From Microbacterium sp. MAH-37 (lineage in GTDB: Bacteria > Actinomycetota > Actinomycetes > Actinomycetales > Microbacteriaceae), in assembly GCF_009758255.1 (NCBI RefSeq), contig NZ_WSEN01000010.1, positions 620,001 to 684,000 of the forward strand: DNA of 64,000 nucleotides. The letters are read 5' to 3'. Both the position numbers and the translations under genes were made by a program. The notes beneath the pieces were generated by a model. It was not told the DNA's origin and ran no database searches. It saw only the letters and a program-made list of their open reading frames with translations. Positions 8,308 to 18,247 of the stretch are shown piece after piece (position 1 is the stretch's first letter; every line of letters starts with the position of its first letter).

Positions 8308-8648
8308 CTACTGCCCCGGTACCTCCAGGCGGATCACCGCTTCGAGGCCCGCGCTCCGCAACGTCGGTCGAGCCGCGAGAGCCGGACCCGCGAGTACGTC
8401 GAGCGTGGCCGCGATGGCGACGTTCCGCTCCTCCGCGGCGTGCTGTCGTTCTTCCAGTTGTCCGGCACGCTGAAGTGGAAGGCGGGGCGGCTGCGCTGCC
8501 GCGCCTTCGGGCTCGCGGCCGCCGCAGACTCCACCGCGCTCGCACCGGACATCGCGAGTCCGCCAAGCGCGGCCGCTCCCGCGCCGGTCAAGAGGCCCCT
8601 CCGCGAGACCTGCATAGCCTGATCATTGTTCTCCGTCTTCTGCGGCAT
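8308..8648 (-). pseudogene. Tat-secreted GH32-like enzyme, head and tail only
   Basis: From ATG 8648, with a GGAGG ribosome site, the frame encodes a twin-arginine signal (MQVSRRGLLTGAGAAALGG) and then RPAFHFSVPDNWKND, the start of a glycoside hydrolase family 32 (fructan/sucrose hydrolase) catalytic domain. Homology stops there, about 60 residues in. The next bases make sense only in another frame, which ends ...AGLEAVIRLEVPGQ before TAG at 8308-8310, like the tail of a longer protein. A large internal deletion joining head to tail out of frame explains this best. GH32 enzymes are around 450 residues or more, so most of the catalytic domain is gone. What family the tail came from is unclear. 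Confidence 0.65.
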
Positions 8649-8687
8649 CGTCGCCGTCCTCCCTCGTTGCGTGTGGTCGCCCGAACT

Positions 8688-9153
8688 TCAGGCGTCCGAG
8701 TCGGGCGACGGATCGGTCTCCCTGTTCTCTTGCTCCTGCGGCAGGATCTGCCAACCGCGGAGACCCTGGATGCGAGCGCCGCCCTCGGGCATGACCCGCA
8801 GGATGTTCGCATCTGAGCGCGTTGGGCACACGCGCGTGGTCAGCGCCACCCCATCGACGAACACTTCGATCGACGAACGGTCCACGAACACGCGCACGTC
8901 GCTCGGTCCGCCGGTGCCGGGAATCGTGCCGGTGTGTGGCGCACTGTCGACGCCGTCATCCAGCGTCGACCGCGATCGGTCGACGCTCAGCGACAAGATG
9001 CCGCTGTCTCCGCGCTCCACCTGCACGAGCGCGCGCTCCGCACCGTCCGGAGTGGCCAGCAGCTCCAGCTGTATCCGCCCCGCAACGGGGATACAGGGTG
9101 CGCAGCGACCGCGCATAGGACGAGGCGTTCGTGGCGGACAGCGTTGCGGACAT
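8688..9153 (-). pseudogene. GH32 glycosidase, head and tail only
   Basis: ATG 9153 has a strong ribosome site (AAGGAGA, about seven bases upstream) and opens MSATLSATNASSYARSLRTL, but that frame soon becomes meaningless. In a neighbouring frame the sequence down to TGA 8688 is a clear C-terminal beta-sandwich domain of glycoside hydrolase family 32 (QLELLATPDGAERALVQV, then VRVFVDRSSIEVFVDGVALT). Start and end of the gene are kept and the catalytic part is missing. Together with the neighbouring remnant this points to loss of a fructan or sucrose utilisation locus. The TetR gene that diverges from it was probably its regulator (inference). Confidence 0.75.
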
Positions 9154-9190
9154 GGGATGTCTCCTTCTGGAACGGGTACGAATGTAGGGT

Positions 9191-9225
9191 TACTAGTTCG
9201 TCTACATGGGCAAGGTAGACTACTT
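9191..9225. promoter_or_regulatory. Candidate TetR operator between remnant and TetR gene
   Basis: GTCTAC at 9200-9205 and GTAGAC at 9215-9220 form a perfect 6-base inverted repeat with nine bases between, inside a weaker dyad covering about 9191-9225. It lies between the divergent GH32 remnant and the TetR gene. The same half-site appears in front of the related TetR gene at 44201. Confidence 0.5.
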
Positions 9226-9267
9226 GGTACACCTGCGCAAGCGGCGGCGACGGAATCAGGAGATCGA

Positions 9268-9861
9268 ATGCAGCAGCAAGCCCCCACGGCCGGCGGAAAG
9301 AGGTCGGGTCCCGCGACGCGCGAACGCATCCTTCAGGCGGCGAACGAGTTGTTCTACGCAGAGGGGATCCGCGGCAGCAGCGCGGATCGCATCATCGCGC
9401 AGGTCGGCATCACGAAGGTCACCTTCTACCGTCATTTCCCCACGAAGAGCGACCTCGTCGTCGCCTACCTGCAGCAGCAGGGCGCGGCGGAGCGCGCATG
9501 GTTCGAGTCCCTGCACACCCCCGGTGACGCGGAAGGCTCGCTGCGGGCGATCGCCGCCGGAATCGGCACGGCGAGCTGCAGCCCCGGATTCCGCGGGTGC
9601 GCATTCATCAACGCCGCCGCGGAATTCTCCGATCCGGCCGATCCCGTGCGCGCGGTCGTCGAGGAGCACCGGCAGTGGATGCTGGACGAGTTCGCCGCCA
9701 TCGCAGCCAAGGCCGACGTGGCCGACCCCGAGGCGACCGCACGCCAGCTGATGATCCTGCGGGACGGGGCGATGGTGAACGGCTATCTCGGCGAGCCGAC
9801 CTCCGTCGCGACCTCCCTCACCGCGGCGTTCGACTCTGTGCTCGCGGCCGCGCGCGCCTGA
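9268..9861 (+). CDS. TetR/AcrR-family transcriptional regulator
   Basis: Repressor-type regulator of 197 residues. The N-terminal helix-turn-helix is clear (ATRERILQAANELFYAEGI ... ITKVTFYRHFPTKSDLVVAYL) and the ligand-binding half contains GCAFINAAAEF. ATG 9268 was chosen because the DNA-binding domain starts soon after and AGGAGA lies upstream; the frame is open much further left without coding character. It is a paralogue of the regulator at 43590-44201, sharing FINAAAE and EHR(Q/E)W motifs. It diverges from the GH32 remnant and probably controlled it, and may now be an orphan. Confidence 0.88.
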   Translation: MQQQAPTAGGKRSGPATRERILQAANELFYAEGIRGSSADRIIAQVGITKVTFYRHFPTKSDLVVAYLQQQGAAERAWFESLHTPGDAEGSLRAIAAGIGTASCSPGFRGCAFINAAAEFSDPADPVRAVVEEHRQWMLDEFAAIAAKADVADPEATARQLMILRDGAMVNGYLGEPTSVATSLTAAFDSVLAAARA

Positions 9862-9866
9862 TCGGG

Positions 9867-9872
9867 TAGCAT
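9867..9872 (+). promoter_or_regulatory. -10 hexamer of a leaderless gene (GNAT)
   Basis: TAGCAT lies exactly six bases before the GTG start at 9879 and there is no ribosome site between, so transcription would begin at or next to the start codon. Confidence 0.45.
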
Positions 9873-9878
9873 CCAACG

Positions 9879-10352
9879 GTGAATCTCACCTTCCGCCAAG
9901 ACGCACGAGACGACGCTGTGCACAGCGCGGCCACGATCTGGGCGCGGGCCACCGCCCGCCGTGACGGACTCACCGAACCCGCCACGCCGGCGGACAAGAT
10001 CCCCGGCATCCGCTCGGCCCTCGCCGTCGACGGCGCAAGTCTGCACATGGCGGAGCAGTGGCCGGACGGTGTCGGGTTCGCCGTGCTCGTGCCGGACGGG
10101 CGCGCGCTCGAGCTGCGCTACCTCGCCGTCGATCCGGATGCCTGGGGAACCGGCGTCGCCGGCAGCGTGCTCGACCACGTCGCAGGGCACGCCCGCGCCT
10201 CCAACTACGACGAGCTCACACTCTGGGTGCTCGAGGACAACGACCGGGCGATCTCGGTCTACGCGCGCTCCGGCTGGCAGAGCACCACCGACGTCAAGCC
10301 GCACCCCGACAGCGGGCGCACCGAGCGCCGGCTGCAGCTGACGCTGGCCTGA
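9879..10352 (+). CDS. GNAT-family N-acetyltransferase
   Basis: Protein of 157 residues with the GNAT core: a beta4 strand LELRYLAVDPDAWGTGVAGSV, in which the acetyl-CoA pyrophosphate loop Q/RxxGxG/A appears as WGTGVAG, and a late segment LWVLEDNDRAISVYARSGW in which the conserved Asn and Tyr are present. The substrate is unknown; relatives acetylate amines, antibiotics or protein N-termini. GTG 9879 is probably leaderless. It follows the TetR gene by 17 bases on the same strand but has its own promoter signal. Confidence 0.85.
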   Translation: MNLTFRQDARDDAVHSAATIWARATARRDGLTEPATPADKIPGIRSALAVDGASLHMAEQWPDGVGFAVLVPDGRALELRYLAVDPDAWGTGVAGSVLDHVAGHARASNYDELTLWVLEDNDRAISVYARSGWQSTTDVKPHPDSGRTERRLQLTLA

Positions 10353-10425
10353 GACCGGCGCGGTCGCTCCGAATGTCCGCCCGCAGGGGGACGCGCACGG
10401 TCCGGCCGCGGACGAGACTGGCCGG

Positions 10426-10761
10426 ATGCACCGCAGAAGAACACCCGATCGCCGTTGGGCCGCCTTCCTGGGCGGAGCCCTCGCCGCGAACAGCGCACCT
10501 CACCTGGTGACCGCCGCCCGGCGCCGACGAATGCTGACACCCCTCGCCGGCCCCGACTCCGGTCCCGCCGCGAATCTCGGCTGGGGCGCGATCAACCTCG
10601 CCGCCGCGTCGGCCCTGGTCGCCTTCGCAGGCAGGGCGCAGCGGCGGATGCTCCTCCCCTTCACTCTCGGCTGCGCGGCCTTCGCCGCGTGGGCACTTCT
10701 CTACGAGAAGGTCATCGCTCCCCGGGCGGCTGCATCCCGGGCATCCGACGTTAGCTCCTGA
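10426..10761 (+). CDS. Small membrane protein of unknown function
   Basis: Protein of 111 residues with a basic N-terminus and three short hydrophobic segments (about 10-30, 50-70 and 75-95). I do not recognise a family. The hexamer GAGACT sits six bases before the ATG, the same spacing as in other leaderless genes of this window. Its 3' end overlaps the end of the convergent SDR gene by 11 bases. Conservation of the frame across both would need checking, but the hydrophobic pattern and start signal argue for a real gene. Confidence 0.65.
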   Translation: MHRRRTPDRRWAAFLGGALAANSAPHLVTAARRRRMLTPLAGPDSGPAANLGWGAINLAAASALVAFAGRAQRRMLLPFTLGCAAFAAWALLYEKVIAPRAAASRASDVSS

Positions 10762-11590
10762 CGCCCGTCCCCCGCTTGATCAGCCAGTCGAAGGCGCGGT
10801 CCGGAAGCACCCGCTTCACGAACACCAGCGGCTTCGCGCCGAATCCGATGCGGTAGCGCGTGCGCGGCCGCCGGGCCGTGGCCGCTTTCACGATCGCCTG
10901 GGCCACGACATCCGGCGATGAGGTCCTGCCGGCATCCGGCAGCGAGCTGTCGCCGAGCGTCTTGGCGACCCCCTCGGCCTGGCTGCGATACACCCCGTCA
11001 CCCGAGGTCTCGAGCACCTTCTCCGCGGCGATCGCACCCCACTCCGTGCGGATCGCCCCGGGCTGGATCACCACGACCTGGATGCCGAACGGCGCAAGCT
11101 CCATGCGCATCGCGTCACTGATGGCCTCGACCGCGTACTTGCTGGCGTGGTACCAGGCGCCCAGCGGAGTCGTGAAGTTGCCGCCCATCGAGCTGACGTT
11201 GATGATCGTGCCACTGCGCTGCGCGCGCATCGGCGGCAGCACCAGCCGCGCCAAGCGGGCCAGCCCCAGCACGTTCACGTCGAGCTGCGCCTGCGCCTCC
11301 GTCAACGGGACGTCCTCCAGCGCGCCATACGACCCGTAGCCCGCGTTGTTCACGAGCACATCCACCCTGCCCTGCTCCGCGATGATCTGCGCGACGGCGT
11401 CTTGCGCGGAGGAGTCGTCGGTCACGTCGAGTGCGATCGGACGGATGCCGGCGGCCCGCAGCCCCTGCATCCGATCGACCCGCCGCGCCGCGGCGTACAC
11501 CGTGAACCCGGCGTCGTGCAGCTGACGGGCGACCGCTTCGCCGATGCCGGACGATGCGCCGGTGACCAGGGCGACCTTCGAGGCCATCAT
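10751..11590 (-). CDS. Short-chain dehydrogenase/reductase
   Basis: NAD(P)-dependent oxidoreductase of 279 residues, classical SDR type. The nucleotide-binding motif is VTGASSGIG (residues 9-17), followed by LVNNAGYGSYG (NNAG motif), the catalytic Ser in IINVSSMGG and the YxxxK pair in WYHASKYAVEA. An Arg pair after beta2 (AARRVDRM) favours NADPH. The C-terminal extension (RIGFGAKPLVFVKRVLPDRA) resembles SDRs acting on lipids or ketones, but the substrate is not known. It is divergent from ppsR and overlaps the small membrane protein gene tail to tail. Confidence 0.9.
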   Translation of the reverse strand: MMASKVALVTGASSGIGEAVARQLHDAGFTVYAAARRVDRMQGLRAAGIRPIALDVTDDSSAQDAVAQIIAEQGRVDVLVNNAGYGSYGALEDVPLTEAQAQLDVNVLGLARLARLVLPPMRAQRSGTIINVSSMGGNFTTPLGAWYHASKYAVEAISDAMRMELAPFGIQVVVIQPGAIRTEWGAIAAEKVLETSGDGVYRSQAEGVAKTLGDSSLPDAGRTSSPDVVAQAIVKAATARRPRTRYRIGFGAKPLVFVKRVLPDRAFDWLIKRGTGVRS

Positions 11591-11746
11591 GTTCTCCGTT
11601 CCGGTCGATGACTTAACGAACCGATGGTCTCCAAACTAGGCGCCTGCCGGATGCCCCGGCACGTCTACCCCGCGAGACTTGCCCTGAGCATAAATTCCCC
11701 ATTTCTTGCCCCCTGAATTTGGCGAAAGTTCCCTTCAACTGCCGCC

Positions 11747-11752
11747 TAAAGT
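11747..11752 (+). promoter_or_regulatory. -10 hexamer of leaderless ppsR
   Basis: TAAAGT lies six bases before ATG 11759. No Shine-Dalgarno sequence is present, so the ppsR message is probably leaderless. The remaining 150 bases back to the SDR gene hold no other clear signal. Confidence 0.45.
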
Positions 11753-11758
11753 CGGGGC

Positions 11759-12601
11759 ATGGCCGCTCTTCCGGACGCAGCCGCACCTACACCCCCGGTG
11801 CGCTCGGCGTACTTCGTCTCCGACAGCACGGGCATCACCGCCGAGACCCTCGGCAACGCCCTGCTGGCGAACTTCCCCGGTTTCGTGTTCCGCAAGCACA
11901 CGATCCCGTTCGTCGACACGGTGGATGCCGCCACGAACGTCGCGCGGCAGATCAGGGCCGACGACGCCTCTGGTCTGGAGCCGATCGTGTTCACCACGGC
12001 GAAGAACGCCGCCGTCCGTGCGGTCGTCACCGCCGTCCCGGCCACCCACATCGACCTGCTCAGCGGCCACCTCGGCGAGCTCGAGCAGGCCCTCGGCACC
12101 ACCGCGTCCGAGCAGCTCGGCCAGTTCCACATGCTCGGCGACACCACCGAGTACTTCGCCCGCATGCGGGCCGTCGAGTACGCGATCGAGCACGACGACG
12201 GGCAGAGCGCCCGCGCCCTCGATCTGGCCGACGTGATCATCGTCGCTCCGAGCCGCTGCGGCAAGACGCCGACGACGATGTACCTGGCCCTGCAGTACGG
12301 TCTGCTCGTCGCCAACTACCCGCTCACCGACGACGACTTCCCCACTGACGGCATGCCGCCGCTGATCGCGAAGTACTCCGCACGCTGCTTCGGCCTCACC
12401 ACCACTCCCCTGCGCCTCAGCCAGGTGCGTCACGAGCGCCGCCCCGACTCGCGGTACTCCAGCCTCGCGCAGTGCACCACCGAGCTCCGCCGCGCCGAGA
12501 AGCTCTACGCCCGCAACCGCATCCCGTTCCTGAACTCCTCGACGAAGAGCGTCGAGGAGATGTCCGCCGTCATCCTGCAGACCCTCGGTCTCCGCCGCTG
12601 A
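11759..12601 (+). CDS. ppsR: PEP synthase regulatory protein (kinase/phosphorylase)
   Basis: Bifunctional Ser/Thr kinase and pyrophosphorylase of the DUF299 family, 280 residues. Family members switch PEP synthase or pyruvate phosphate dikinase off by ADP-dependent phosphorylation of a Thr next to the catalytic His and reactivate it with phosphate. The N-terminal AYFVSDSTGITAETLG and the P-loop-like VAPSRCGKTPTTMYLA (about 160-176; many members have SRTSKTPT) are diagnostic. The target enzyme is encoded 38 bases downstream, so it acts on PEP synthase rather than PPDK. Confidence 0.93.
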   Translation: MAALPDAAAPTPPVRSAYFVSDSTGITAETLGNALLANFPGFVFRKHTIPFVDTVDAATNVARQIRADDASGLEPIVFTTAKNAAVRAVVTAVPATHIDLLSGHLGELEQALGTTASEQLGQFHMLGDTTEYFARMRAVEYAIEHDDGQSARALDLADVIIVAPSRCGKTPTTMYLALQYGLLVANYPLTDDDFPTDGMPPLIAKYSARCFGLTTTPLRLSQVRHERRPDSRYSSLAQCTTELRRAEKLYARNRIPFLNSSTKSVEEMSAVILQTLGLRR

Positions 12602-12639
12602 CAGACCCCGTCAGTCGCCACGAAACGAAAGAGCACCTC

Positions 12640-15024
<2,385 letters not shown>

Positions 15025-15087
15025 CGGAGGGTCGGCATGAGCACCGCGCTTGACCCTCACGCGACGTGAGGCATCACGCTGGTGCGC

Positions 15088-15633
15088 ATGAGCGAATTCT
15101 TCGACGCCTTCGAGATCAGTCCCCTCTCGGTAGTCGGCCCTGACACGGTCGCCCCCGAGCCGTTCCGTGGCATCTACGCGATGCCGATGTTCGTCACCGT
15201 GCGCACGCATGACCTGGTCGCCTCAACGGACTTCTGGGTCCGCGGCCTCGGGTTCATCGAGCTGTTCAGCGTGCCAGAGCAGGTCGTGCACCTGCGACGC
15301 TGGGCGTTCCAGGACGTGCTGCTGGTTCCCGCCGACGTGAACGCGCCCGCCCCGGAGCAGCCCTCGATGCACGTCGCCTTCTCGGCAGTGCTGAGCCAGC
15401 TCGACGGGCTTGTCGAGCGTTGCGATGCGCTCCTGCCGGGCTCGGCGAGCGCCCCCTCGGACACGTCCTGGAGCACACGCGAGGTGACCGTCACCACACC
15501 GGAGGGCGTGCAGGTCGTGATGACCGCGGCCCGGGCGATCGACCCGGAGAGTCCAGAGGGCAGGGCCCTCGCCACATCCGGAATCGTCGCTCCGAGCGCC
15601 AGGGCGGAGGGCGACAATGGTGCACATGACTGA
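15088..15633 (+). CDS. VOC/glyoxalase-family protein
   Basis: Protein of 181 residues with a vicinal-oxygen-chelate fold (FVTVRTHDLVASTDFWVRGL at about 35-55, VTTPEGVQVVM near the end). Family members include glyoxalases and antibiotic-binding resistance proteins; metal ligands and substrate are not evident here. ATG 15088 was preferred over GTG 15082. It overlaps the start of the MerR-type regulator by 17 bases, so the two are probably expressed together and the regulator may sense a compound the VOC protein binds (inference). Confidence 0.8.
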   Translation: MSEFFDAFEISPLSVVGPDTVAPEPFRGIYAMPMFVTVRTHDLVASTDFWVRGLGFIELFSVPEQVVHLRRWAFQDVLLVPADVNAPAPEQPSMHVAFSAVLSQLDGLVERCDALLPGSASAPSDTSWSTREVTVTTPEGVQVVMTAARAIDPESPEGRALATSGIVAPSARAEGDNGAHD

Positions 15634-16426
15634 GCCGAGGGTCGCCGAGCAGACCGTGGGTGAGCTCGCGCACGAGCTCGGCATCACGGTGCGCACGCTG
15701 CACCACTGGGACGAGATCGGATTGGCATCGCCGTCGGGGCGCTCGGCCGCGGGCTACCGGCTGTACACCGGCGCTGACGCCGACCGCGTCCGCCGCGTCG
15801 TCGCCTACCGCGAGACGGGGCTCGGGCTGGACGCCATTCGCGCGGTGCTGAACGACGAAGGCGCCGAGATCGTCGCCACGCTGCGCGAACAGCGCGCCCA
15901 GCTCGCTCAGAGGATCGAGGAGCTGCTGCAGCTCGACGACCGACTGGCCGCGATGGCGGAGGCGCATGAGCGCGGCATTCCGCTGGCACCGGCCGAGCAG
16001 CGCGCGATCATCGGCGACGACTGGGATCCGGATGCCGCGCAGTCAGCGCAGGAGCGGTGGGGCGGCACGCTGCAGTGGGCACAGTTCGCCGAACGCGCTG
16101 CCACCCGCTCGCGCGCCGAGTGGCAGGAGCTCTCGGCCGCGATGTCGAGGCTGCAGCTCGACCTCGGCAACGCCCTCGCCCGGGGCGTACAGCCCGGCGA
16201 CGACGAGGCCGACGCGCTGGTCGACCGGCATCGCGAGACGTTCTCGAACTTCTTCCCACTCACTCGCGAGATGCAGGTGTGTCTCGGGCGGATGTTCGAG
16301 CAGGATGCGGGGTTCGCGGCGCACTATGACGGCTTCGGCGAAGGCCTGTCGCACTGGTTCCGGCGGATCATCGACGCCTCGGCCCGGAAGCACGGCATCG
16401 ATCCCGACACCGCGACCTGGCGGTAG
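15617..16426 (+). CDS. MerR-family regulator with TipAS domain
   Basis: Transcriptional regulator of 269 residues. The N-terminal MerR winged helix is clear (VGELAHELGITVRTLHHWDE, then GYRLYTGADADRVRRVVAYR), followed by a long coiled-coil (about 80-115) and a C-terminal TipAS-type antibiotic-recognition domain (VCLGRMFEQDAGFAAHYD, GLSHWFRRIIDA). In Streptomyces, TipA binds thiopeptides covalently through a Cys; here one Cys lies in QVCLGRMF. ATG 15617 has GGAGGG upstream; ATG 15626 is an alternative. Likely role: sensing a peptide antibiotic or similar drug. Confidence 0.9.
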   Translation: MVHMTEPRVAEQTVGELAHELGITVRTLHHWDEIGLASPSGRSAAGYRLYTGADADRVRRVVAYRETGLGLDAIRAVLNDEGAEIVATLREQRAQLAQRIEELLQLDDRLAAMAEAHERGIPLAPAEQRAIIGDDWDPDAAQSAQERWGGTLQWAQFAERAATRSRAEWQELSAAMSRLQLDLGNALARGVQPGDDEADALVDRHRETFSNFFPLTREMQVCLGRMFEQDAGFAAHYDGFGEGLSHWFRRIIDASARKHGIDPDTATWR

Positions 16427-16502
16427 CGCTTCACAGGAACGCCGTCCCAGAGCCGAGGGGGAATCCGCGCAGCCCTCAGACGATCCCGATCCGTCTTCCG
16501 CG

Positions 16503-17057
16503 TCATGCCAGAACCTCCGGCATGACCAGGAACCCCGGCTCTCCCGGCCGGATCTCGAGATGCTCGACCGAGAGGAGCCGGGCGCCGGCGGCCGCCGCGA
16601 AGCCGGCGCCGAAGTCGGCCATCAGCCGGTGGTGCGCCCAGGTGAACACCGGGCGGGCGACCGGCGACATCACCCGCATCCACGGCTTCGTCGTCTCGAC
16701 CAGCCACGCGAACCAGATGGTCGCCTCGTCGTCGGATGCTGCGCCCACGGCCGCCCGCCCACGGCCGGCGAGGTCGCCGCGCACGGCGGCGTCCACCGAG
16801 CGCATCCGATCGAGCGCCGTGATCTCGATGTCGTACGCCAGGCGATAGCCGAGCGGCGTGCGGATGGTGTGCCGGTGCACCGCGCCGACTTGCACCGAGC
16901 CGACCTGTGCGGCACCGGCCGGACCGGCGACGACCTCGACCCGTTCGAGCTCCGGCCACCAGCGCGCCCAGCCGGCGACGTCGCTGAGCACGTTCCACAC
17001 CCGCTCCGGGTCGCCGACGACGCGGAACGTGCTCACGAAGTGGTAGGTCGCGCTCAT
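16503..17057 (-). CDS. SRPBCC-family (START-like) protein
   Basis: Protein of 184 residues with the START/Bet v1-type fold: TYHFVSTFRVVGDPERVWNVL at the start, a central beta sheet, and a C-terminal long helix (HHRLMADFGAGFAAAAGARL). Such proteins bind hydrophobic ligands or act as cyclases/aromatases; nothing here identifies the ligand. ATG 17057 was chosen because the fold begins directly after it, although the frame is open 24 codons further. It lies 47 bases downstream of nothing it overlaps and is convergent with the MerR gene. Confidence 0.78.
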   Translation of the reverse strand: MSATYHFVSTFRVVGDPERVWNVLSDVAGWARWWPELERVEVVAGPAGAAQVGSVQVGAVHRHTIRTPLGYRLAYDIEITALDRMRSVDAAVRGDLAGRGRAAVGAASDDEATIWFAWLVETTKPWMRVMSPVARPVFTWAHHRLMADFGAGFAAAAGARLLSVEHLEIRPGEPGFLVMPEVLA

Positions 17058-17103
17058 GCGGTCAGAACGTACTCCGAGGTGGGGCGCGGCGCGAGCTTCC
17101 GGA

Positions 17104-17499
17104 TCAGTACCCGGGGGCCGCGACCTCATCGGGGCTGCGCTGGATGCAGAACTCGTTGCCGTCCACGTCGCTCATCGTGACGTAGCCGCTGCCGTTCTCG
17201 CGTCGCCGATCGGCGACGACGGTCGCGCCGAGCTCCTTCAGCCGCTCGACCTCCTCGTCGCGGGTGCTGCCGACCGGGTTGAGGTCGAAGTGGATGCGCG
17301 GCGTGAACTCCTTGCCCTCGCCGACCGGCTGGAACACGACGTTGACCGCGACCGGCTCGGTGAGGTACACCGTCACCGGGTCGCCGGGGTTGTTCGGGTT
17401 GTCCGGATCCTCCTGCAGCGCGAGCAGCTGCTGCCAGAAGGCGCCCAGCGACTCGTGATCGCGGGCGGTGATGTTGATGGCGCCGATGCGCGAGACCAT
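17104..17499 (-). CDS. VOC/glyoxalase-like protein
   Basis: Protein of 131 residues with two short beta-alpha-beta units of the vicinal-oxygen-chelate fold: INITARDHESLGAFWQQLL at the start and GYVTMSDVDGNEFCIQRSPD at the end, the latter typical of the glyoxalase-like group with a DPDGNEF-type motif. The ligand is unknown. ATG 17499 has a strong ribosome site (GAAGGAG). It lies upstream of the SRPBCC gene on the same strand and may share its transcript. Confidence 0.83.
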   Translation of the reverse strand: MVSRIGAINITARDHESLGAFWQQLLALQEDPDNPNNPGDPVTVYLTEPVAVNVVFQPVGEGKEFTPRIHFDLNPVGSTRDEEVERLKELGATVVADRRRENGSGYVTMSDVDGNEFCIQRSPDEVAAPGY

Positions 17500-17602
17500 G
17501 GAACTCCTTCGTCAGGGTCCCCGGCCGTGCGGCGCGGAGACACCCGCCCGACGCTACCGGCAGCGCACCTCGCCACGCCAGGGTCCGATCATGGCCGGAT
17601 TC

Positions 17603-18145
17603 TCACCGGAGGACTCGGTAGCGGAGGTGGGTCTCGCTCGCGTACGCGGAGGTCTCGAGACGTTCGAGCTCGACGCGCTGTCCCAGGCCCTCGAACAGGG
17701 AGATGCCGTTGCCGAGCAGCACCGGGACGACGTCCAGATGGAGCTCATCGACGAGTCCGAGTCGCAGGCACTGACGCGAGATGCTTCCGCCGAGCAGGCT
17801 GACCCAGCCGTCACCGGCGGCGCGTGAAGCCAGCCCCACTGCTTCACCGATGTCATCGACGACGAACGTGTACGTGGTTCCGTCGCGGTGGATCGGCTCA
17901 TGGTGGCTGTGGGTCATGAGGTAGACCGGCACTTTCAGCATGCCGCCGTACGGGAGCTCGCCGTCCACGACGGTCTGGGACCGGTTCGCGCCCCCGACGA
18001 CTGCTCCGATACGGCTCATGACCCGTTCCACGACCGCATCGTCCTCGGGCGCAGATGGCCTGCCGAACATCCAATCGACCCCGCCGTCCGGATCTGCGAG
18101 GTACCCGTCAAGGGTGATGGTGGCGTGGACGATCACTGTGGCCAT
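17603..18145 (-). CDS. Dihydrofolate reductase-like (RibD C-terminal) protein
   Basis: Protein of 180 residues of the RibD-C/DHFR-like family, with TITLDGYLADPDGGVDWMFG at the start, VVGGANRSQTVVDGELPYGG in the middle and SLLGGSISRQCLRLGLVDEL for NADPH binding. These proteins are usually NADPH-dependent reductases of unknown substrate, distinct from housekeeping DHFR. ATG 18145 has GAAGGAG upstream. The gene diverges from a TetR gene, with two copies of a 26-base operator-like dyad between them, so it is almost certainly the TetR target. Confidence 0.87.
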   Translation of the reverse strand: MATVIVHATITLDGYLADPDGGVDWMFGRPSAPEDDAVVERVMSRIGAVVGGANRSQTVVDGELPYGGMLKVPVYLMTHSHHEPIHRDGTTYTFVVDDIGEAVGLASRAAGDGWVSLLGGSISRQCLRLGLVDELHLDVVPVLLGNGISLFEGLGQRVELERLETSAYASETHLRYRVLR

Positions 18146-18160
18146 TGCTGCTCCTTCGTC

Positions 18161-18186
18161 AGAGGTGAGTCACTCGGCTCACCTCT
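18161..18186. promoter_or_regulatory. TetR operator candidate, copy 1
   Basis: AGAGGTGAG (18161-18169) and CTCACCTCT (18178-18186) form a perfect 9-base inverted repeat around eight bases. It lies between the reductase gene start and the TetR start, close to the reductase ribosome site. Confidence 0.75.
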
Positions 18187-18205
18187 GCACCGTAACCGTC
18201 GATAA

Positions 18206-18231
18206 AGAGGTAAGTCAAGGCACCCACCTCT
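18206..18231. promoter_or_regulatory. TetR operator candidate, copy 2
   Basis: AGAGGTAAG (18206-18214) and CCCACCTCT (18223-18231) repeat copy 1 with the same total length of 26 bases, 45 bases downstream; the outer AGAGGT/ACCTCT arms are identical. It ends five bases before the probable -10 hexamer GATACT (18236-18241) of the TetR gene, where a bound repressor would block its own promoter. Confidence 0.72.
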
Positions 18232-18247
18232 ATGGGATACTGGTCAC

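Noticed and set aside
6910..9270. A genomic island integrated at tRNA-Gly with att repeats
   Set aside because: No duplicate of the tRNA 3' end and no integrase or recombinase can be seen in the window, so I only call it an accessory patch.
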